Positions 57,773 to 64,000 of a stretch of 64,000 nucleotides of DNA are shown one piece after another. Below the pieces are notes generated by a model. The model saw only the letters and a program-made list of their open reading frames with translations. It ran no database searches and was not told where the DNA came from. Positions within the stretch are counted from its first letter, which is position 1; every line of letters starts with the position of its first letter. Both the position numbers and the translations under genes were made by a program. This DNA comes from JBEBVQ01 sp964527735 (lineage in GTDB: Bacteria > Bacteroidota > Bacteroidia > Chitinophagales > Chitinophagaceae). The DNA lies in the NCBI GenBank assembly GCA_964527735.1, contig CAZGPG010000003.1, positions 124,001 through 188,000 on the forward strand. Direction: 5' to 3'.

Positions 57773-59017
57773 TTACGCGGCTTTCATATAATCCAGCTTG
57801 GAGTGTTCCAGCATTTGCCGGGCATAATCGAGCGTAAGATGGAAGACATCGCTGGTTTTTTCCGAAGGCAGATCGAACATGGCATCCGTAAGGATCATCT
57901 CGCAGATGGCCCGGAGTCCCCTGCCGCCCAGCTTGAACTGCACGGCTTTCTCCACCATATAATCCAGCGCATCATCATCTACTTCCAGTTTGATGCCTTC
58001 GTATTCGAATAGCTTGGCGTATTGCTTGATCAACGCGTTTTTCGGTTCCGTCAGGATGCGTTTGAGCGCAGCCGGATCCAGCGGGTTGAGGTAAGTGACC
58101 AAAGGCAGGCGGCCGAGCAGTTCGGGTATTAGTCCGAAGGTGCGCAGATCCTGTGCATTTACATATTGCAGCAGATTGGCGCGATCCAGTTCTTTGGTTG
58201 CCTTAATGGCATTGTAGCCGATAGCGGACGTCTGCACACGGCGGGCGATCATCTTGTCGATACCTTCAAAGGCGCCGCCGCAGATAAACAGGATATTCTG
58301 TGTGTTGATCTTTACCATTTTCTGCTCCGGGTGCTTGCGGCCTCCTTGTGGCGGTACCAGCACCTCGGCGCCTTCAAGCAGCTTGAGCATAGCCTGCTGT
58401 ACACCCTCGCCGCTTACGTCGCGGGTGATAGAAGGGTTATCTCCTTTGCGCCCTACCTTGTCTATTTCGTCAATATATACGATACCGCGCTCGGCAGCTG
58501 CCACATCATAATTGCTGGACTGCAGCAGGCGGGCCAGAATGCTTTCCACATCTTCGCCTACATACCCTGCTTCAGTGAATACAGTTGCATCCACAATAGC
58601 GAAGGGGACCTGGAGCAGCCGGGCGATCGTTTTGGCCAGCAAGGTTTTTCCCGTACCGGTTTCACCCACCATGATAATATTTGACTTCTCAATCTCCACA
58701 TCATCCTGTGGCGGAAACATCAGCCGCTTGTAGTGGTTATAGATCGATACCGATAGAACTTTTTTGGCATCATCCTGGCCGATCACATACTGATCCAGAA
58801 AGGCTTTAATCTCCCTGGGTTTATGCATCTTATGCTTGTGTATATCGTACTTGTCATTCTTAACCTCTTTCTTATCGCCCGTAGTTTCCTGAAGCAGATA
58901 ATGGGCATTCTCGATACACTGGTCACAGATATTTCCCTTCATCCCGGTAAAGAGAATGTTCACATCATTTTCCATCCGGTCGCAGAAGGAACATTTTCTT
59001 TCACTTTGCTTTGCCAT
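57773..59017 (-). CDS. clpX: ATP-dependent Clp protease ATP-binding subunit ClpX
   Basis: The 414-residue AAA+ unfoldase delivers substrates to ClpP. The N-terminal zinc domain has CSFCDRMENDVNILF and NICDQCIENAH, with four Cys. The AAA+ core has Walker A VGETGTGKTLLAKTIARLL, Walker B GIVYIDEIDKVGRK, the pore loop GEGVQQAMLKLLEG and the sensor 2 region GGRGLRAICEMILTDAMF. clpP is not adjacent. A promoter box lies 22 bp upstream. Confidence 0.98.
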   Translation of the reverse strand: MAKQSERKCSFCDRMENDVNILFTGMKGNICDQCIENAHYLLQETTGDKKEVKNDKYDIHKHKMHKPREIKAFLDQYVIGQDDAKKVLSVSIYNHYKRLMFPPQDDVEIEKSNIIMVGETGTGKTLLAKTIARLLQVPFAIVDATVFTEAGYVGEDVESILARLLQSSNYDVAAAERGIVYIDEIDKVGRKGDNPSITRDVSGEGVQQAMLKLLEGAEVLVPPQGGRKHPEQKMVKINTQNILFICGGAFEGIDKMIARRVQTSAIGYNAIKATKELDRANLLQYVNAQDLRTFGLIPELLGRLPLVTYLNPLDPAALKRILTEPKNALIKQYAKLFEYEGIKLEVDDDALDYMVEKAVQFKLGGRGLRAICEMILTDAMFDLPSEKTSDVFHLTLDYARQMLEHSKLDYMKAA

Positions 59018-59038
59018 AAAAGGTTATGTAATAAGGCA

Positions 59039-59046
59039 CAAAAGTA
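59039..59046 (-). promoter_or_regulatory. Putative clpX -7 box
   Basis: The minus strand reads TACTTTTG, matching TAnnTTTG. No clear -33 was seen. The divergent 406-bp gap to mreB also holds a GCTAATCGGCTAATTAGC-type inverted repeat near 59280-59310 and the mreB promoter; no gene was seen in it. Confidence 0.5.
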
Positions 59047-59378
59047 CGAATAGTTTAGCAGAATAGATGGTTTTGCGATCGTATGAAATTGATTTTTTCA
59101 GTACAAATACAATATATGTAATTTTTATGAAATTATTATAGTTTCAGTTATATATATGAAATGTGCTTTTCCTGTAAAAGGCAACAAGCAGTGTGTTGGT
59201 ACATTAGTCATGTTCAACACATTCGTTACGTTTTTTAAACAAATTGGCTGGTCAAAACCATCTAATTTAATGTGCCAGTTAGCTAATCGGCTAATTAGCA
59301 CATTAGCTAATTGAAACCACCATATTTATCCCTGCAAAGAAAGATTGTATTTGCCCCCGTTTTGCGGTTATTTTTTTG

Positions 59379-59386
59379 CAACTTTG
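59379..59386 (+). promoter_or_regulatory. Possible -7 box of mreB
   Basis: CAACTTTG departs from TAnnTTTG at the first base. It lies 38 bp before the mreB ATG, with a TTG near 59362-59364 at roughly the -33 position. Confidence 0.4.
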
Positions 59387-59423
59387 CGTTTATTTATTTA
59401 AAATCTCCAGCCGCGTCGTATTT

Positions 59424-60446
59424 ATGGGATTGTTTAATTTTTTAACGCAGGAAATAGCTATTGATTTAGGAACCGCCAATACGCTGATTATACATAATGA
59501 CCAGGTAGTGGTAGACGAGCCGTCTATCGTTGCCCGCGACCGCAATACGGGCAAAATTATAGCCGTAGGTAAAAAGGCTATGATGATGCACGAAAAGACG
59601 CACGAGCATCTTAAAACGATCCGCCCGCTGAAGGACGGGGTGATCGCTGATTTTGATGCGGCAGAAGGCATGCTGCGCGAAATGATCAAGCTGGTATATC
59701 CTAAAAAGCCGCTGTTCCCGCCGAGCTGGCGTATGGTGATCTGCATCCCTTCCAGCATTACCGAAGTGGAAAAAAGAGCAGTACGCGACTCTGCCGAGCA
59801 GGCAGGCGCCAAGGAAGTTTATATGATCCATGAGCCGATGGCCGCAGCATTGGGTATCGGTATAGATGTAGAAGAGCCTACCGGTAATATGATCATCGAC
59901 ATCGGCGGCGGTACTACGGGTATCTCGGTTATCTCGCTTGGAGGTATCGTATGCGACCAGTCTATCCGTATAGCCGGAGATGAATTTACCGCTGATATTA
60001 TGGAAGCCATGCGCCGTTATCATTCGCTGATGATCGGCGAGCGCACGGCCGAGCAGATAAAGATACATGTCGGCTCTGCGCTGAAAGACCTGGACGTGCC
60101 GCCGGATGACATAGCGGTAAATGGCCGTGATCTGGTAACCGGTATCCCCAAGCAGATCATGGTTTCTTATCAGGAAGTGGCCGAAGCGCTCGATAAATCT
60201 ATCTTCAAAATAGAAGAAGCCATCCTGAAAGCGCTTGAAAGCACTCCCCCCGAGCTGGCGGCGGATATCTACCGGCGCGGGCTTTACCTGACCGGTGGCG
60301 GAGCATTGCTGCGCGGGCTTGATCGCCGTATTTCCTATAAGATCAAGTTGCCGGTACATGTTGCGGAAGATCCGCTGCGCGCCGTAGTACGCGGCACTGG
60401 TATGGCACTGAAGAATATAGCCAAAATGCCGTTTTTGATGAAGTAA
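59424..60446 (+). CDS. mreB: Rod-shape-determining protein MreB
   Basis: The 340-residue actin-like protein polymerises under the inner membrane and directs lateral wall synthesis. Phosphate 1 is IAIDLGTANTLI, phosphate 2 NMIIDIGGGTTGISVISLG, and the adenosine motif YLTGGGALLRGLDRRI. The amphipathic N-terminus (MGLFNFLTQ) suits membrane binding. I chose the ATG at 59424, since this is the conserved start, over an upstream in-frame non-ATG start. mreC and mreD follow. Confidence 0.97.
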   Translation: MGLFNFLTQEIAIDLGTANTLIIHNDQVVVDEPSIVARDRNTGKIIAVGKKAMMMHEKTHEHLKTIRPLKDGVIADFDAAEGMLREMIKLVYPKKPLFPPSWRMVICIPSSITEVEKRAVRDSAEQAGAKEVYMIHEPMAAALGIGIDVEEPTGNMIIDIGGGTTGISVISLGGIVCDQSIRIAGDEFTADIMEAMRRYHSLMIGERTAEQIKIHVGSALKDLDVPPDDIAVNGRDLVTGIPKQIMVSYQEVAEALDKSIFKIEEAILKALESTPPELAADIYRRGLYLTGGGALLRGLDRRISYKIKLPVHVAEDPLRAVVRGTGMALKNIAKMPFLMK

Positions 60447-60453
60447 TGATTAT

Positions 60454-60540
60454 GTTTAATCGTTGGGCCGTTTATTCGTTGAATCGCAATATCATTAAAC
60501 GAATCAGCAATTAAACGGTTTAACGAATAAACGAATAAAC
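60454..60540. repeat. TTTAATCGTTGAATCG-family repeat between mreB and mreC
   Basis: GTTTAATCGTTGGGCCG and TTTATTCGTTGAATCG face AAACGGTTTAACGAATAAAC. The element lies inside the mreBCD operon and could act as an mRNA hairpin separating mreB expression from mreC. Confidence 0.65.
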
Positions 60541-60561
60541 AACTCCACAACATAGGCGCCG

Positions 60562-61428
60562 GTGCATAATTTTATACTGTTCATACGCCGTTTTTTCGAC
60601 CTCATCCTTTTCCTGGGACTGCAGATAACGTGTATTGTATTTATCGCCCGTACCCGGAACCTGATGCAGGGAAATGATGTGCTCAGCTCGGCGAATATGG
60701 TGACCGGTTACATGTACGACAAGCAAAGCGCTGTAGTGGATTACTTTGGCTTGCGCCGGATGAACGATAGCCTGCTTTCGGAAAATGCACAGCTCCGTGA
60801 GCTGCTTGCATTGTATAACAGCATTGATACCATACAGGCAGAAAGCGTTACAAAGGCATACAGGGATGGTGCAGACAGCCTGTCGGTAGTGCGCTATGCG
60901 CAATATACCTATCACAAAGCCCGTGTGATCAGTAATTCGGTAAGCGCTGCTGACAATTATATTACGATCAACCGCGGCAGTGATCATGGCATCCGGAAAA
61001 ATATGGCGGTTGTATCCGGTTCCGGGGTCGTAGGCAGGGTCACCAATGTAAGCCCGGGTTTTGCAACGGTATTATCCGTGCTGAATACCAAGCAGCCGGT
61101 AAGCGCACGTTTGCGGGACGGCACATTCAGTTTCGTTTTCTGGGAGAAAGGCAGCCGGCCAGACGAATTGTTTATGAGCGATATACCCAGGGAGATCCGT
61201 GTTGGTGTTGGGGATTCCGTTTTCACAACGAGCTACTCCACGATCTTCCCGCGCGACCTGCTGATTGGTATTGTGAAGCGTATAGAGATTCGTCAGCATG
61301 ATAATACCCAATACCTGCATCTGAATCCCGCCACCAATTTCCGTAACCTGCAGTATGTCTATATCATTCAGGATGATCTTATTCCGGAACGCCGGGCACT
61401 CGAGGATTCCGTAAAAAAGAAGAAATGA
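60562..61428 (+). CDS. mreC: Rod-shape-determining protein MreC
   Basis: The 288-residue protein has a single N-terminal membrane helix (FFDLILFLGLQITCIVFI), a coiled coil around LLSENAQLRELLALYN, then the beta-barrel periplasmic domain with NYITINRGSDHGIRKNMAVV and VVGRVTNVSPGFATVLSVL. It forms the scaffold that links MreB to the wall synthases. The start is a GTG (MHNFILFIRRFF). It overlaps mreD by 4 bp (ATGA). Confidence 0.94.
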   Translation: MHNFILFIRRFFDLILFLGLQITCIVFIARTRNLMQGNDVLSSANMVTGYMYDKQSAVVDYFGLRRMNDSLLSENAQLRELLALYNSIDTIQAESVTKAYRDGADSLSVVRYAQYTYHKARVISNSVSAADNYITINRGSDHGIRKNMAVVSGSGVVGRVTNVSPGFATVLSVLNTKQPVSARLRDGTFSFVFWEKGSRPDELFMSDIPREIRVGVGDSVFTTSYSTIFPRDLLIGIVKRIEIRQHDNTQYLHLNPATNFRNLQYVYIIQDDLIPERRALEDSVKKKK

Positions 61429-61964
61429 GCGACTATTTAAAAAACTTCCTGCGCTTCTGTCTTATCATCGCGATCCAGGTGCTGATCCTGAACAAGATCC
61501 CGTTGCGCTGGTGGTCGCAGCCGCTTGGGTTTCCTTTGTTCATACCAATGATATACCCGCTGTTTATCCTGCTCCTCCCTTTCCGGACGCCGGTATGGCT
61601 GGTGCTGATCCTGGGTTTCATCGCCGGTATCACCGTAGACTCTTTTATGAATACCGTCGGGATGCATGCCATGGCTACCGTGCTGATTGCCTATCTGCGC
61701 ACGAACGTATTAAATGCGCTGCTTCAGAAAAATCAGGAAGAATATGCAGGCCAGTCGCCCGGTGTGAAGAACATGGGCTGGTTTCCTTTTCTCACGTACA
61801 GTTTTTTTCTTGTGCTGGTACACCACACTGTATATTTTACCATTGAATTGTGGAGCCTGACCAATATCGGATACCTGCTGCTTAAGATACTGGCATCCAC
61901 GGTCACAACCATGTTGTTTGTGATTATCTACCTGTTGCTGTTCACGCGGCAAACCGCCCGGTAA
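61425..61964 (+). CDS. mreD: Rod-shape-determining protein MreD
   Basis: The 179-residue membrane protein has about five hydrophobic segments: LRFCLIIAIQVLILNKIPL, FIPMIYPLFILLLPF, WLVLILGFIAGITVDSFMNT, GMHAMATVLIAYLR and a C-terminal LLKILASTVTTMLFVIIYLL. It matches the Bacteroidota MreD type, in which GxxxDxxxxxxGxHAxA is conserved. It completes the mreBCD operon; no mrdA or rodA follows, and mfd comes next. Confidence 0.9.
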   Translation: MSDYLKNFLRFCLIIAIQVLILNKIPLRWWSQPLGFPLFIPMIYPLFILLLPFRTPVWLVLILGFIAGITVDSFMNTVGMHAMATVLIAYLRTNVLNALLQKNQEEYAGQSPGVKNMGWFPFLTYSFFLVLVHHTVYFTIELWSLTNIGYLLLKILASTVTTMLFVIIYLLLFTRQTAR

Positions 61965-61979
61965 ATGCCCGATTATCCG

Positions 61980-61987
61980 TACCTTTG
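61980..61987 (+). promoter_or_regulatory. Putative -7 box of mfd
   Basis: TACCTTTG is a perfect TAnnTTTG match, 9 bp before the mfd ATG. The leader would be only a few nucleotides. It makes mfd independent of mreBCD. Confidence 0.55.
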
Positions 61988-61996
61988 CACCCTTTT

Positions 61997-64000
61997 ATGA
62001 ACCTTGGGGTATTGCTGGGCCTGTATCAGAATGACATCCGCCTGAAACAACTGGCGGCCGCATTCCTATTGCCCGGTCAGAAGATACGCGTTAACCTCGA
62101 TCATCTGAGAGGTGCATCTGTCAATTTTGTTGCGACAGCCGTATGGGAATTATCGGATTACAATCATGTATTCATTTTAACGGATAAGGAAGAAGCGGCC
62201 TATTTCCATAATGATCTCGAGTACCTGACCAATGCGCTGGATATCTGTCTTTTCCCGGATTCCTTCAAAAGGACCGGTAACTTCAGCGAGCTGAACAGCA
62301 GTCATATCATGCTGCGTACGGAAACACTGACTAAGTTTGGCAACAGCTCCGCTGCTGTAAACGGAAGTAAACAGGTACATAAAAAAGTGCTCGTTACTTA
62401 TCCGGAAGCATTATTCGAAAAAGTGATCAACCCTGTGGCGCTCTCCGGTAATATGATCCATATCAGGGTGAGTGAAACGCTCAATGTGGATGCTTTGCTT
62501 GAGCGGCTTACCAGCATCGGCTTCCGGCGCGAAGACTTTGTATATGAGCCGGGCCAGTTTGCCATGCGCGGCGGTATTCTCGATATCTATTCTTACGGAA
62601 ATGAGCACCCTTACCGCATTGAGCTGTTCGGTAATGAAGTGGATAGTATCCGCATCTTTAACCCGGAGACGCAGTTGTCAGAGCGAAAGCTGCTGCAGGT
62701 ATCCATTTTACCCAATATAGAAACGAATTTCGAGGCACAGGAGAAAATATCATTGCTTGATTATCTCCCGGAAAACACAGTAATATGGGCTAAGGATCTC
62801 GACTTTACCATTGGCCGGCTGAGAAAGCTGGAAGATGAGCTCCCCGAAAAAATGGATGCAGGACAACCGGCTGTAGATTATGAAGAGGAATCGCTGGTAA
62901 CATTCACCCGTGAAGACTTTGAATCTCCCGCCCAATGGCAGGAAAAATTAAAAGACCGCCATCTGATCGAATGGTATAACCATTCGCTTGAGCGGATCAC
63001 CGGTGATCCGGTTACGACAACATTGCAGTTCGCTACCGAAGAGCAGCCGGTGTTTAACCGGCAGTTCAATATGCTGATTGCCGATCTGAAGCAACGTGCT
63101 GCCCAACAGTACACTACCTGCATCTTTGCCGAAAATCCCCGGCAGCTGGAACGGCTGCGCACTATTTTTGAAGACCTTGATGCTACGGTTAACTTCATCC
63201 CGATCCCGGTGCCGGTCAGCAAGGGGTTTATTGATCACGAAAAAAAGATCGCCTGCTATACTGATCACCAGATATTCCAGCGATACCACAAGTACAAGGT
63301 CCGGCAGGCGTACAGCAAAGGTAAAGCGCTTACTATACGGGCCCTGCGGGAACTGCAGCCCGGAGATTACGTAACCCATATTGATCATGGTATCGGCCGC
63401 TACAGCGGGCTGCAGAAGATCGAGGTAAACGGGAATATGCAGGAGGCGGTGCGTATTATTTACCGGGATAATGATGTGCTGTATGTGAATATCAACTCAC
63501 TGCACAAGATCAGCAAGTATACCGGCAAAGACGGATCGCCCCCGCGGATCAGCAAGCTGGGCAGCGACACATGGGAGAAGCTCAAGAACAAGACCAAGAA
63601 GCAGGTAAAGGATATAGCTGCCGACCTGATAAAGCTGTACGCAAAGAGAAAGGCTTCCGAAGGCTTCGCGCACACGCCGGATACTTATCTGCAGGCAGAG
63701 CTGGAAGCTTCTTTTATATACGAAGATACGCCCGACCAGAGCAAGGCTACTGCCGATGTGAAGCGCGATATGGAAGCTCCCGCTCCGATGGACCGGCTGG
63801 TATGCGGTGACGTAGGATTCGGGAAAACCGAAGTAGCCGTACGTGCGGCATTCAAAACAGTGACAGACTCCAGGCAGGCTGCCATTCTGGTGCCAACCAC
63901 TATCCTCGCCTTCCAGCATTATCAGACATTTAAAGACCGGTTGCAGGATTTCCCCTGTACCGTGGATTATCTGAACCGGTTTAAGTCGGCAAAGGAAAAA
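61997..64000 (+). CDS. mfd: Transcription-repair coupling factor Mfd, partial (3' end beyond window)
   Basis: From an ATG at 61997 the frame is open to the last base, so 668 residues are visible. The N-terminal UvrB-like module has MRGGILDIYSYGNEHPYRIE. A CarD-like RNA polymerase interaction domain begins near residue 450 (GDYVTHIDHGIGRYSGL). Walker A of the translocase is CGDVGFGKTEVAVRAAF near residue 604, and VPTTILAFQHYQTF follows as motif Ia. It removes stalled RNA polymerase and recruits UvrA. The remaining translocase domain and C-terminal module lie outside. Confidence 0.97.
   Translation, partial: MNLGVLLGLYQNDIRLKQLAAAFLLPGQKIRVNLDHLRGASVNFVATAVWELSDYNHVFILTDKEEAAYFHNDLEYLTNALDICLFPDSFKRTGNFSELNSSHIMLRTETLTKFGNSSAAVNGSKQVHKKVLVTYPEALFEKVINPVALSGNMIHIRVSETLNVDALLERLTSIGFRREDFVYEPGQFAMRGGILDIYSYGNEHPYRIELFGNEVDSIRIFNPETQLSERKLLQVSILPNIETNFEAQEKISLLDYLPENTVIWAKDLDFTIGRLRKLEDELPEKMDAGQPAVDYEEESLVTFTREDFESPAQWQEKLKDRHLIEWYNHSLERITGDPVTTTLQFATEEQPVFNRQFNMLIADLKQRAAQQYTTCIFAENPRQLERLRTIFEDLDATVNFIPIPVPVSKGFIDHEKKIACYTDHQIFQRYHKYKVRQAYSKGKALTIRALRELQPGDYVTHIDHGIGRYSGLQKIEVNGNMQEAVRIIYRDNDVLYVNINSLHKISKYTGKDGSPPRISKLGSDTWEKLKNKTKKQVKDIAADLIKLYAKRKASEGFAHTPDTYLQAELEASFIYEDTPDQSKATADVKRDMEAPAPMDRLVCGDVGFGKTEVAVRAAFKTVTDSRQAAILVPTTILAFQHYQTFKDRLQDFPCTVDYLNRFKSAKEK

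Noticed and set aside
59466..60359. Minus-strand open frame of 297 codons opposite mreB
   Set aside because: It is antisense to mreB; the coding signal belongs to mreB.

Overview
The window comes from a Bacteroidota chromosome, most likely family Chitinophagaceae (Chitinophaga-like). The signs are the gene content (futalosine menaquinone enzyme MqnC, a type IX secretion C-terminal sorting domain, a UpxY-type antiterminator, a stand-alone MetH N-terminal half), promoters of the TAnnTTTG type, weak or absent Shine-Dalgarno sequences, and intergenic regions packed with palindromic repeats. A run of 100 Ns (29647-29746) marks a scaffold gap, so this is a draft assembly. No tRNA, rRNA or CRISPR array was seen.

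Region 1 (1-16309, all minus strand) is a surface polysaccharide locus. Read in the direction of transcription it starts with an outer-membrane export lipoprotein (Wza-like) and a Wzc-like tyrosine autokinase. A UpxY antiterminator with its own promoter follows, then the Wzm permease, gmd and fcl (GDP-L-fucose), the Wzt ATPase with a C-terminal glycan-binding-type domain, a methyltransferase and six glycosyl or pyruvyl transferase genes, plus a seventh transferase cut by the left edge. The distal part, from the C-terminal half of wzt to the window edge, is much more AT-rich than the rest, as expected for an exchangeable serotype module.

Region 2 (16310-29319) holds housekeeping genes separated by repeat-rich gaps: typA, a MetH N-terminal half without its partner, a secreted thioredoxin-like T9SS cargo protein, gyrB, a TPP riboswitch controlling a TonB-dependent receptor, a DEAD-box helicase and mqnC. 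Region 3 (29320-30567) is a REP-type region: a Y1 (RAYT-like) transposase flanked by small hairpins and a 110-bp tandem array broken by the assembly gap.

Region 4 (30568-47341) holds comM, an M3 peptidase, a MurU-like nucleotidyltransferase, a PfkB kinase, an amidohydrolase, ruvC, a UPF0104 membrane protein, a DUF3108 protein, paaABCD (phenylacetyl-CoA epoxidase without an adjacent paaE), the acpP-fabF-rnc operon, lolD and a DUF2795 protein. Region 5 (47535-64000) holds a flippase plus an asparagine-synthase-like pair, a GxxExxY gene framed by direct repeats, smc, a DPM1-like transferase, thyA-dfrA with a short methyltransferase-like remnant, a 54-codon gene next to clpX, mreBCD and the 5' two thirds of mfd.

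The most unusual feature is the intergenic DNA. At least eight families of short palindromic repeats occur, and in three places one palindromic element sits inside another. One composite (26351-26922) has MITE-like terminal inverted repeats and ends on the stop codon of the helicase gene. No clearly new defence or metabolic system was found. The best candidates for follow-up are the repeat and RAYT system, the GxxExxY cassette, the wzt mosaic, the orphan TPP-regulated receptor and the flippase/amidotransferase-like pair.
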